Positions 49,235 to 60,300 of a stretch of 64,000 nucleotides of DNA are shown piece after piece. How positions within the stretch are numbered: the stretch's first letter is position 1; each line of letters starts with the position of its first letter. This DNA is from Anas platyrhynchos. Its lineage: Eukaryota; Chordata; Aves; Anseriformes; Anatidae. The notes below the pieces were generated by a model, which ran no database searches, was not told the DNA's origin, and saw only the letters and a program-made list of their open reading frames with translations. The translations under genes and the position numbers were made by a program. The stretch lies in contig NC_092611.1 of assembly GCF_047663525.1 (NCBI RefSeq), positions 5,865,001 to 5,929,000 of the forward strand, given 5' to 3'.

Positions 49235-50834
49235 CTGTAGAAGACTAGTTATAAATTACATTAATTGCTTTTACAAGTGTTAGCTATTCCACCTTAGTTT
49301 TTCCATTCCTAAAAACATTTCTCTTGTGAAGCAAGCTAAGACAGACTGCAAGTTAATTCAGTACCTCACCTGAAGTGGTGCCACTCATCAAAACAAAAAG
49401 TTTCACATTAAAACAAGAAGATACTTCAAGATTTCATATATAACCCAGAAAGTAAAGATAGCAGGGGGAGCAGCAAGACCAAATTTTTGAAAGATTCTAA
49501 GTGAGAAGAGCAACTCTTTATTCTTAATAGCTACAAGTCACTATTTCAGTAGAAGAACCCATATTTTTAATGCAGAGATCTAACATAATCATTATTTTTG
49601 ACTCCCTTTCAAGTTTCAAGGATCTTGGTGTTGCTCTAAGCCCCACACAGCTTCTCACTCACTGTCCCCCAGCGGCAGGGAGGGGTGAAACAGCATAGGA
49701 GCAAGAAAATTCACAGGCTTAGATATAAACGGTTTAATAGGTAAAGCAAAAGCTGCATGCACAAAGCAAAATAAAGAATCCATTCACTACTTCCCACCAG
49801 CAGGCAGTGATTAGCCATTTCCAGGAAAGCAGGGCTTCATCATACCTAACAGCTACTTGGGAAGCCCAGTGCCTAACTCCAAGTGTCCTCCCTTTTTCCT
49901 TCCCCCAGCATTTACTGCTGAGCACAGCTTGCTCCCATGGGGAATATTCCTTTGGTCAGGTTGGTTCAGCTGTCCAGGCTGTCCTCTTCCTACTTGTGCA
50001 CCCCCAGCCTACTCACTAGCAGAGCAGCAAGAGAAACAGGAAAAAACCTTGACACTGTGTAAGCAGTGTTCAACACTAACTAAAACAGTGTTATCAGTGC
50101 TGTCACAAATCCAAAACATAGCACCAGAGCTACTATGAAGCAAATTAACTCTATTTTAGCCTAAGCCATTGAAGTATGGAAGAATTTATGAAGAAATACT
50201 TTACTATGAGGGTGGTGATGCCCCATCCCTGGAAGTGTTCAAGCCAGGCTGGATGGGGCTTTGGGCAGCCTGGGTTGGTGGGAGGTCTCCCTGCCCATGA
50301 CAGGGGGTTGGAATTAAATGATCTTTAAGGTCCCTTCCAACACAAACCAGTCCATAATTCTATTACTGTCATGCAAAAGATTTCTAGTATAGAGCTGTTA
50401 GCAAGTCCATAAAAATAGTTTCTGGGGAAACGAGAATGTGTCTTTAAGGTTAGTGTTTAAAGTTAGCTTTCTGAGCACAGTTATTTGGGTTTTATTCTGG
50501 TATCTCACCCAAATAGTTCTGTGCAATTTGTAGCAAGTTATAGCAAATAGAGGAGAATGTATTGCCATTCATTTTAAACCCACAAATGATGTACCTACAG
50601 GAACACAGCATATTTCAACTTCCACACTCTCCTCTTTCTAATTTACTAGCAAAGTTGCATCAGCAAGTTATATATCACTGCCCAAAGTCTGCCCCGTAAA
50701 TAGAGCTCCAAGCTGTTTCCCAGCCATCATGTTTTGTTACCAAACAAAATAACACAACCTTATCATAAGGCACTACTGAGCAATAATTAGTAAGACTTGG
50801 TGCCCAGAGCAGAAAGACATTAAAGAACACTTAC
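49235..50834 (-). other. Intron of gene D
   Basis: This 1.6 kb interval has a consensus donor (GTCAG then GTAAGTG). It contains an antisense CR1 fragment at 50181-50372. Confidence 0.55.
50181..50372 (+). mobile_element. CR1 LINE, 3'-end fragment
   Basis: The blocks GAAATACTTTACTATGAGGG, TGGTGATGCCCCATCCCTGG, GTGTTCAAGCCAGGCTGGATG, GCTTTGGGCAGCCTGGGTTG and GATCTTTAAGGTCCCTTCCAAC appear in the order of the avian CR1 3' end, on the plus strand. It is about 190 bases long, 5'-truncated and moderately diverged, inside the gene D intron in antisense. Confidence 0.93.
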
Positions 50835-50898
50835 CTGACTGTCAGCTAGCCAGCAAAAAGTTGCTGTAAACCTGCAACAGGCAGCACACCCCCAGCTG
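50835..50898 (-). other. Gene D exon 1 (non-coding)
   Basis: A predicted first exon with no ATG, ending CTGACAGTCAG at a consensus donor. It shares a CTGGGGGTGTG block with exon 1 of gene A. The cap site is inferred from the TATA distance. Confidence 0.6.
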
Positions 50899-50920
50899 TG
50901 AGCACTACAGGTTGGCTGGT

Positions 50921-50960
50921 CTTATGTAGGATGGAGGAGTTGCACAGAATCATTTCCCCA
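50921..50960 (-). promoter_or_regulatory. Core promoter of gene D
   Basis: TGGGGAAATGATT lies 31 bases upstream of CTACATAAGACCAG on the minus strand. The TATA element is the weakest of the four (CTACATAAG), but the block aligns without gaps with A-C, and CTCCTCC between the two boxes matches gene B. Confidence 0.65.
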
Positions 50961-53900
50961 AAGTCCCTGAGCATCAGTTCCTCAGGCTTTATTCCTCCTC
51001 AAGCCATTGCTGTAATGTCATATGGAAGCTAAATATAAATGCTTTATTAAGCTACTTACAAATAATGTTTATAAGTTATGCATATTTTACTCACATTCTC
51101 ACATCTATATTCTTGTGCCCCTTTGAAATTTGAAGTTTTTGTTCATAATGCTGCAAGTCTATGTTCATTCATGTGAAGTGTTGGTAGCTAAACAGTAAGT
51201 CCTGCAAACCTATTTATACATTAAACACTACACAATTCATATCAGCATTCATTTTAGCATACTTAGAGTAGGAAATTAAGGACTTGCATGCAACTTTGCA
51301 CCACTGGAGCCTTACAGGAGCAGACAGAGCTAAGTCCTTCATCCTGTGTATGTAGTATTTCAGTCCAACACTGGCAAATAGCAGTTGCCTAGTGGAAAGT
51401 AGCACAGCATCCTGGTAATACTTGGTTCATGAAGAAGGAACAGCACGTGCTGAACAGAGGGACTTCAGGAAAGTGAGCTGCATTTCTGCTGTTGGTTTCC
51501 TCTGAAAACTGAGGTGGAATCCACCTGGCTTAAGACAACTATTCAAGTACAGTGATGGCTCACACTCCAGCCTTAAAAACTTGAAGTAAACTAATTTATA
51601 CCCAACTTAAGAGCATTATATGACCAATTAACTGGATTAATACCATTCTTAAATCTTTTTCACATGTGGCAAGTGATTTAGAAAGCATTACTTCACCAGC
51701 TGCTCCTGCTTTTTCTGGGAGAAAACAAACCTACACACACCATCTCTATTTTTGTGCTACCTGACAGTTTTTATGAAAAATCACCACTGGTTCTCACAGG
51801 ACCAAGTCACCATTTGTTGGTACCTTGACTGTTCCTCTCATATCCTCACAACCCTTTTACAATACAGCGCTCGCTGTGCTAAAAAATGTTTTTATCAGAA
51901 GTGACAACATCTTTTCCAAAGCTCCTTAGATGCGAAAGGCAGCACTCAGTCTTTCAGCACCTATTGCACAGCCAGGCAGAATTAAAGAAAAGAGCTGGAT
52001 TTATCCTTAGAATCCTATACAGAAAATTTAGCCATCTACTTCTCAATTCAAAGCAGGAACCAGGAGGTGTTTTTCCTGTCACGTTGCTGTGAAATCCAGA
52101 ATCATGCTCGAAGTCACTTCTTGTCAGCTTGGACCATTCCCAGCCTCTCCTCTCACACCTGCCAAAGCACTCACATTCTGCCAGGGTGCTGCACGCAAAC
52201 AAAGGGGGTTTTCCTGACTGATGCCTGACTCCAATTCATACTAAATTTGAAGCGATCATAACTGGCTAAGAATTCCATGCATTGTTGTTTGGGGTTGAAT
52301 TCATGTAAGAACCATCACCTGCAAGTAACTAAAGGACTGAGCTCCCAACTGGAAGCAGCAATAAAGTTCACATTATTTTTTCAACCTTTAGTACGGGTAC
52401 AGAAGATGCCTTCCCCATAGCCAAACACTCAGAGGAAAGGCTGGTGAAGAAGCTATTACTTTCTAACTGCACTAGACAGAAGACACCATGGGAAAAAACA
52501 GGGTGGACATTTAAAAGAATGGCAATATAGTGGGCAATAAATCTGATTCACTAATTATCTGGAGATCCCATGCCATCCTAATGGTTATATTGCACGTGGC
52601 TGACTCAATACAGCAGGATAGTTTCTCTTACAACAATTGAGAGCTTCTCTAGAGAACAATTGCAAATACCTATCAAGATCATCCTAATGTAAGTGAATGA
52701 TTGTAGCAGCAACACGAGTCACCACCTATCACTGCAGTTTCTAAATCTGTTAGGAGAATATACATCCTACTGCTGACAATAAAGAAACTGCTAAATACAG
52801 TTAGGCTTTTTTATTATTTGTTTCCCCCCTAATTACAGTTATTTTATTGCAACACTGATGGCAACCCATCAGCATTTGTTCATTCACTGTAGCATTTCAT
52901 GATGCCAAATCAGGCTTCAAAATATTCCTGTGTTATAGAGCTCATGTTGAATATGATTTCTTGCACAGAGCGTGAATGGTTACATGCATTAGCTTCTTAT
53001 GGCTCTCAGGCTTGCTCTTAGTTTCCAAACTCACTAAAACTGCATCTGTAATCAAGCAGTATATCACAGTAGTCTATTAATTTAGAAGACAAAATAATCT
53101 GTCTATACAGTTCAGCATCCCAGGCCAACTGCCATGTGAGTGCAGGGACAGTAAGTGATACATCCTGGCTGTAACACCAGTTTAGCTCCTTTATGTTCAC
53201 CACAACGCACAATTATGGAGACTGAAACTCATTTGAACTTCAACCCTACCATTCCCAGATAGGGAAAACTCAGGCTTTCAGCAAGGCAGAAGCTCACAGT
53301 TGGATTAAAAGCACATTAACCTCTTCTCAAACTCCAACACAGCTTTAAACTGTCCACATTGATATAACCACAGCTAAGCAGCTCTGCTGCTGGTCACTGT
53401 GCTGCGACCTACATTTGAGATAGTTTCTCAGGGACAAAGGGGCTTCTGAGGTAATGCACTGTTAAGAGGGCACAGAGGTAGAAGCTGGCCACAGTACGAT
53501 GACAGATAATAGCATTATCCCAAGTTTTAAACTTTTCTCCTTTTGACAGCTGTGAAGTGTCACTTGCACATGTAGCAGAGCCAGAAGGGCTGTAGAGAAG
53601 TGGTTTCTATCAGATAGTTTAAGTAGCTTGTGGAAAGGCAAGTCATTTTAAGATGACAAACCTCGGACAAGGATTAGCATGTTGATGAAAATGACATTTG
53701 GAAATAATTGCTTACATCTCTGGATTTGGGGTGAAAAGTCACATTTTTTCTTCCGAAGAAGAAACCTAGATGGGATATTGACCTTCAGTGACAAGGCCAT
53801 ATGAGCACTTCTTTGTGAGGGAGGCAGAATCTCTCCATCACCTTACTCTCATCTCTGGGCTGCAAAGCCAGCCTTTGCACGCCATGAATAAGACCAGGAC

Positions 53901-55100
53901 AGGTACATGAGTTACACTTTCCATTACATGCCTCTTTTCTGCAACTGATTCCTGCCCCTCAAAGGACTACTGATCCTCTGTTAAACATATATTTCACACC
54001 ATGCAGCACATCATTTTAAGATAACTCCCCTGCAAAAGCTTTTACGTTACTTTAATGTAATGTTCCAAATGTCCCACCAGGAACAGGGTTAAATACTCTG
54101 TTAAACATCCTGAAGCCTCTAGGCCAAGGTTAAAATTCTGCCTTGCAATGAATACTGCTGTGAAAATCCTACAGCTGGTCAGCTGCCTGCAGAAAAATTA
54201 AACCTGTTGCTTTTCCTGTGCCTGATCATTATGGTGCCCATACCATGCGCTGCCTTTCCAGGGGGCTTCCTGAGGTGGCTTTCGTTTTACCAAGTATGTG
54301 TTGATTGAAGGCAGGTTCCTGACCAGATCTATCCCCTCCTCATGGATTACTGCAAACCTGTCTTTCACTGAACCACTTCATTTCAACTTCAGTTGAGAAT
54401 AAAGAATCCTAAAATATTTTTAATCAACATAAAGGTACTCTGCACTCCAGTACCAATAATATGCCTTAATATAAAGCCCACAACACCCTATGATTAGATG
54501 GAAAAATAACCAGATTTAGGACTCCAGCTTTAGTGCTCAAATGCATTAAACCAGGTTTCAGACCCTGCACTTTCTATCAGGTCGGAGCCTGCCAGCGCTT
54601 TCTCATCTCCACTCAGGTGAGAACTCCCTAAAGTACAGGAGTTTACACAAACACTTCATACCTAAAGTAGGGCAGCAGCCACCTTATGAAGCTGCAGAAA
54701 GAACAGCTAAACGTCAAAAGATTTGTTTTATATGAGCAAGTAATGCAGCAATTTAAACATACTCTCAGGTAGTCCCTAATCCAATAGAGCTGTAAGAGCA
54801 GCAAGTGCTGATTTTGTTTGTGTTGTTTTGCTTTTCCCCAACTACAATCATTACCCAATTACTACACAAAGTACACAGCAACTCATAAATTATTGATGGC
54901 CAAAGCGAGCTTTACAGAACAAGAGAGCAAACTGAATTACGCTGGTAAACTTCGAAGAAAAAACACTAAATTTTGACACACTCCCAGATCTTTAATCACT
55001 AATACTGAATTAGTTCTCAGGAATGTTTCCCTCAATAGTCTGAGGCAATGCAGCAGATGCCTGGCCAGGCAGCTCAGCGCCCATCACACAGACCAAACCC
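50961..55100. other. Gene-poor stretch upstream of gene D
   Basis: No gene, recognisable transposon or fifth promoter copy seen. Confidence 0.5.
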
Positions 55101-55113
55101 CACACAGGCCACC

Positions 55114-55174
55114 GCTGCCACCATGTTGTGGGGGCGGCCATTTTGGAGCAGCCATGTGGGTGCGGCCATTTTGG
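55114..55174 (-). promoter_or_regulatory. Cluster of four YY1-type CCAT motifs, promoter-like
   Basis: CCAT cores at 55121, 55138, 55152 and 55166 lie in a GC-rich island within AT-rich DNA. On the minus strand three of them form a 14-base tandem repeat (CAAAATGGCCGCAC, CCACATGGCTGCTC, CAAAATGGCCGCCC). AAnATGGC is the YY1 site, which commonly sits just inside the transcribed region with ATG on the sense strand. That orientation favours minus-strand transcription, but a bidirectional promoter is also possible. Confidence 0.5.
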
Positions 55175-55692
55175 GGGCACGCATGTGTCTAAAACAGCTT
55201 TAAGAAAATGTTGTTTTTTTCTCTTTTTGAATTTGCAGTATGGTTTCTGGGTGTTTAGGACTGAGGATGTAAGGGTAGATTGCTTCGCTAGGGCAATAAG
55301 TGGTAACTGGGAAGCAGCAGGATGGTGGGTGCGTATTTTTAGCCTATTTGCAGCAGTTTTGCAGGATAAACTCAAGGGTGGATGGCTTGGGGAGCTTGCA
55401 GCTTCCTTTAGAGGCAGATACAAAATAACCCCTCTGTTTACAACTGCTTGTTTCTTTGTTGCTCTAGTTTACTGGCTGCTTTCACATTTATATTTTCATT
55501 TCAGGTCTGGAATGAGGTGTATGTGCTTGAGCTTCTGCCTGCTTGAAAATGGATCTGTGTGTTAATCAACAGAGCAAGCAGGTGGGTAGGGAAGTGGCTT
55601 ATGCATGTAGAAACAACCAGCAGCATATCTGCAGTTTATCCATATAAAAATTCTATATTTTTAACTAGTGCCATGTTAGTCACTTTATGTAG

Positions 55693-55747
55693 AAATAGAT
55701 TTAGTAGATGAAGTAGTTATCAAAATGGAAGAAGTACATGCATCAAG
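55693..55747 (+). other. Exon-like segment with strong donor
   Basis: It ends at a consensus donor (ATCAAG then GTAAGC) and is open in one frame as IDLVDEVVIKMEEVHAS, which is coding-like. The acceptor (TTTATGTAG) is weak. No family recognised. Confidence 0.25.
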
Positions 55748-56062
55748 GTAAGCTGTGGCTCAAACAAGAAGGGAAAATGCAGATACAGGTGTTAATTGTA
55801 TTTATGTGATAGAGTTTTGTGATACCATTAAGAATCAACTTCTGGACAGGCATATGTATGTAAGATAGAAGACATAACTGTCGAGGAAATAAAAATAATG
55901 AACTATTTCAGCTCTGTCAGTTAAAATTCAGAGTGTCTTCCTTCTTCTGTAGGTGATTTTCCTGCATTTCAGTGCAACTTCAAAAGTAACTTGGCATAAA
56001 TGCAGGGACAGTAAAACCCTAAAGAACAACAATAAATACTTGTAAGATTTTTTCACTTACAG

Positions 56063-56156
56063 AGTTGCTGCAGATTGAGTTAGATATGAAAACCTGGAAA
56101 AGAGTGCTGGGGAAAGAAGGGGTTCATTAGTACAAAAGCACCTCAGACCAGGAAAG
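56063..56156 (+). ncRNA. Probable exon, non-coding or UTR
   Basis: 94 bases lie between a strong acceptor (TTTTTTCACTTACAG) and a perfect donor (GGAAAG then GTAAGT). All three frames contain a stop; the longest reads LLQIELDMKTWKRVLGKEGVH before it. It is therefore best explained as an exon of a long non-coding RNA or a 5' UTR exon, about 0.9 kb downstream of the CCAT cluster. Confidence 0.4.
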
Positions 56157-57156
56157 GTAAGTGACTTACTATCTTGTTTACAAGCTAAGGGGGTTTAGTG
56201 CAGTGAATGGAAATCAGATTGGAACTAAACATAAAAAAAGATAAGGTCAGATACCAAAATTGGGAGGTGCCAGCATATAGATGGCGGGGAAAGCGTGTTC
56301 TGAGCATTACTTGAGACAGCAGCTATTTATAACTTGGTTTTCTGCCATTACATAAACTTAAATGCCTTGTGAAACAGGTCTAGCCTCCACTTGCAGTGAG
56401 GTTGAGGTATAAAGCTTGGAAGATGGCTTCTTTTATGTTGGTTCTTGAAGTTGCAAGATTGTGGAGTCCCTTCGTAAAATAGTTTATGAAGTGAGCTTGT
56501 TGTGTATGGCTTCTTAAGACGTAATTAAGTAGATCTGTAAGGAATTGGAATCAAAGGTTTTGCCATGACAAAATAACACTTCTTGCTCTTGATATAGTCC
56601 ATAATTGAGGCTTATTCAGTGGAAGCTGAAAGCTTCTTTTGTTCTGATTTTGAAACAAGTGTTAAAATAATGTATACCCATGTGAAACTTTGTAATTCCA
56701 TAAGCCTCAGGTGTTTGTGCTAAGCAACTGCTCTGTGTGCAGACAGAGTGTTATGCAGTGTATGCAGTTCTTCTCTTAGAGAAGAAGCAATTGATGTCTC
56801 CAAAAATGGATCCAGCATTTAATTAACATATGCTGGTCAAGCCATACATCAACTTGCAAAATCGATAACAGCCTGCAGGACAAAACAGTAGTGCTGTTGT
56901 ATAGTTAAGCTGGCAAGGAAAATCGTGCTTCGTCTTAAGGTTGTTTGTTATATGTGACTACAGCAATGTAAGTAAATGTATACTTTATGCTTTTACTAGG
57001 CAGAAATGGTTTCCATTGGAAGGTGCACTTTCAGCTGTAAGGTATTAACAAGTGAACTATTAACATACATGAATAGATTAAAAGTGGTGTAAAATGAGAG
57101 CTCACTTTCTGCTGGACAAATGAGTTCTATGTTGATTTGTCCCCCTTTTTTTGCAG

Positions 57157-57338
57157 CTGCCACAGGAGGATCTGCAGTTTCTTTGAAAACCTGCCAAAAC
57201 TGACATTGCCCAGCTTCTTGAGTGTTTTATCCATCCTGAGGTGGTTTGTTCAGACCTGCAAGAAGAGTGGCAGTGAGAGATGGCTCCCTGCTGGGTACAA
57301 GAAATGCTGGAGGTTTCTAGGGATGACTGTCTACATGG
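57157..57338 (+). other. Probable exon, one frame fully open
   Basis: 182 bases lie between a strong acceptor (CCCCCTTTTTTTGCAG) and a good donor (ACATGG then GTAAGAAATG). One frame is open throughout (RRICSFFENLPKLTLPSFL, then SGSERWLPAGYKKCWRFLG). It is basic and aromatic-rich and matches no family I know. It could be coding, or part of the same non-coding transcript as 56063-56156. Confidence 0.4.
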
Positions 57339-60300
57339 GTAAGAAATGGGTCATGAGGTGCTTTATTACAGGTATTTTGCTTTCACGAACGGTGAAGCTG
57401 TTTTAACCACTGAAGACAAAAGGTGTGCTGTAATGTATGCAAGTATGTAAAAGGAACTTTTCAGTCTCCCCACAGCTTTCATCTTGTTCCCAGAGCTGAT
57501 GGAAACACAGAGGGAAGTCCCACCACTAATGAAACATGTCACCTGCAAGTATTTAGCTCCTAACAGCACTGGCAGGTGGAGCTCAGGGAGAAGTGTTAGT
57601 GAGTAGTTAGTTAACTCTCACATGGAATTAAATTATCTTTTTAGGAAGGTGTTAGTTGAACAGCACTATTTCTGTCATGGTTAACTGTGAAACTGTTTTA
57701 AACTCCTTAAGTTACACTATGGCTCACAGTTGTAACAGTTGTCATTTAAAGGCTGGGCTGGTAAAAATTAAAAATGGGACAATATGAAGATGTTTAGTGA
57801 TCATTCTGATCTCCAGAAAATAGAGGAAAATACGCAGCATTTCAACAGAAATGTATGTTGCAGTGGTGAGAGAGAATATAACAAGACTTCTGATAATCTG
57901 TAGATGTTTTTTCGCAAGTGGCAGATTTGATTCCTTAACCTTTTTGTTCACGTAAGCAGCTTACCATTCATGCAACTCTTCTTTCAGCAAGCTGCAGTGT
58001 TCTTAGTCTGCTCCAATGAGACAGAGCTACTTTCATTAGAACTCAGGACTCTGAGTTCTGTACTGTTGCTTTTCCCTCTAATTCTGTTGTCTTCCTGATT
58101 TTTGGTAGTACAGAGCTGAGCTTCACAAATTTAGTCAAACTCAGAAGCTGCATTTCCTTATAATGATTCAAACAATTGGCTTTATTCTTTGTTTTCAGAA
58201 TTCATAAATTGAAAATTTTTAAATGTGTGGCTTAATGATGTATTCTTCTCTGCCTGATAAGCTTGTGCCCTTCTGAATTTAGTCTGAATACTGGTCAGCT
58301 TTTATGAACTTACACAGTGAAGTCCTGATCCTGTAAAGAACTCGAGATGTTCTGTCCAAGCTCACTCAGGGGTATTGTGTAAACTGATGCAGGTGTGTGT
58401 ACCTTTTCTAAACTGAATGTCCTGCTGGATAAGGGTTTTTCATGGAAAGCTAAACAGACTGAAGTAAGTCTTAAAAAGAGCACAAAGGAGCACGACCTTA
58501 AAAGTTGGCTGATTGAATGGTAATGTTAATATGCAAGTTCCGCTGTTGGGTGGTTGTTAGCCCTTCAGCATAGATGCAGTTAGCTTCTGATGCTACTGTG
58601 GGAACTGAGCAGTTGGTTAGCCTGCAGCACTTGCATCATTACTTCTCTAGGGGTAAGGAGAAGGGAGCTGGAGGAGCTGAAATGGCTTTCTTGCTGCCAT
58701 CACGTTGAATGTTGCAATGCCTGTAGAAGTACTGTGAGTTCTAGTCCTTCAAAGTCAGTGGCAGTAGCGGAGAGGATGTCAGCAGGATCCAGTGTACAAG
58801 CATTTTTCTGGACTACAGCAGGATATTTGGGTTTGTAGGTTATTAGTAACCCTTACTCCAGAGAGGTATTGAAGGGTAGGGCTTAATATTCAATTTTAGA
58901 TGTGTGAAACTGGTTTAAGCCTTGCATAGGAATAGTATCAATAATTTTCTTTCATTTCCTCTTGTCTGTTTCCTGCTTCTTGGTCTGTCTTGCCTCCATG
59001 AAAGCAAAGGTTTGCTTTTTAGTGTAACATAACTAGTTAGCGTCTGATTTATTCCTTGCTTTGTGTGTTGGTGGTGCTGAACACTGGTGCCACAGTTACC
59101 CCTTCGTGTTGTAAGCTTGGGAATCGAGACAAAACCAACAACAGCATAGCTTCAAGTCTGGCAGTACTTCAGTGCTTTAAATACGAACACCCCTGCCTTC
59201 TGGTTGGAAGGGCTGGGCCCTAGGAGTGTGTTACAGGGCAGAACCGTTGCTCTTCAGCAGCAGTAGACTGATAGAGGGTACCTGAGCTCTTAGATGTTGT
59301 CTGCACCTGCGCTGAATATTAAACCCCTGACAGCTGAATCTTTGTAGCTGTTGGATGAGGTTCAAGGTGAGCCCTCTACATGGAAAATACAACAAAGAAA
59401 TGGAGGTCTTCACAGATTCAGAGAACAGACTGAAATGGCCAATAGATGGCCTTGGGGCTGCTTTCTTGCAGTGAGGTAATTTAGTTTTTGTTGCAGATTA
59501 ATGAGTCAGGTGCTTGCAGGATCTGTTGCTCTTGCTGGAGAGTTGCAACCTTTTCTAGGACACGGTTGTTGTGCCATATGTTCTGTACCCCAGGCTGTAG
59601 AACAATGACTGAATACCAGAACTGCTGCTAGCACGAGGTCCTTAAGTGCATGGCTGGGAGGTGACTGACCACAAAACTGCAAATCTACTGCTAAATATTT
59701 GGAGAACTGGTGAGGCATTATACAAATGATGTTTATCTTGCCACAGATGATCATTTAATAGGGCAATTACTGGGTGAAGTATACGCTGGAGTGCAGTTGG
59801 AACTATTCAGAAATATTGTCTTAGTACAATACTTTTTCTTCCTGCTTATAAAGACAGAGCCAGTCTGCTGAGAAAGCTTGGAGAGTACTGCAAGCCTAAG
59901 TGCTAGGAATATAGAACTCTTTGTGGTTCATTACAATTCTTTCCTCAATGTTAGTAGCTTCAATTACGAATACCATAGTACTGAGGAAGGTAGGCAATGG
60001 TCCCTAAGAGTTTAACTTCAGCTAGCTGTAGGAGTAAAGTAAAACCCAAGAACTATTGGCTATGATAATAATGTCTCAAGCTGATGGATTTTTTTCCTCG
60101 TGCAGACTGCAGATTCAAAGACATAGGTATACCTTTGGCTTGCCTCTTACCTTCCATTTTTATTCAACTGAATTGTGGAGCAGTTCCTTGGGGATTTTTA
60201 ATAGGGTAAGGATGTCCCGATTATTGTATTTACACTGTGTTTTCAGAAATAACAGTTCCTGCTTACACCTGCAGACTTCTCTGCTCTGGTTTTTGTTACA

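Noticed and set aside
55010-55423. 137-codon minus-strand frame through the CCAT cluster
   Set aside because: The long opening seems to come partly from the GC-rich repeat. Its N-terminal half looks random and lacks a recognisable family. The motif cluster explains the region better.
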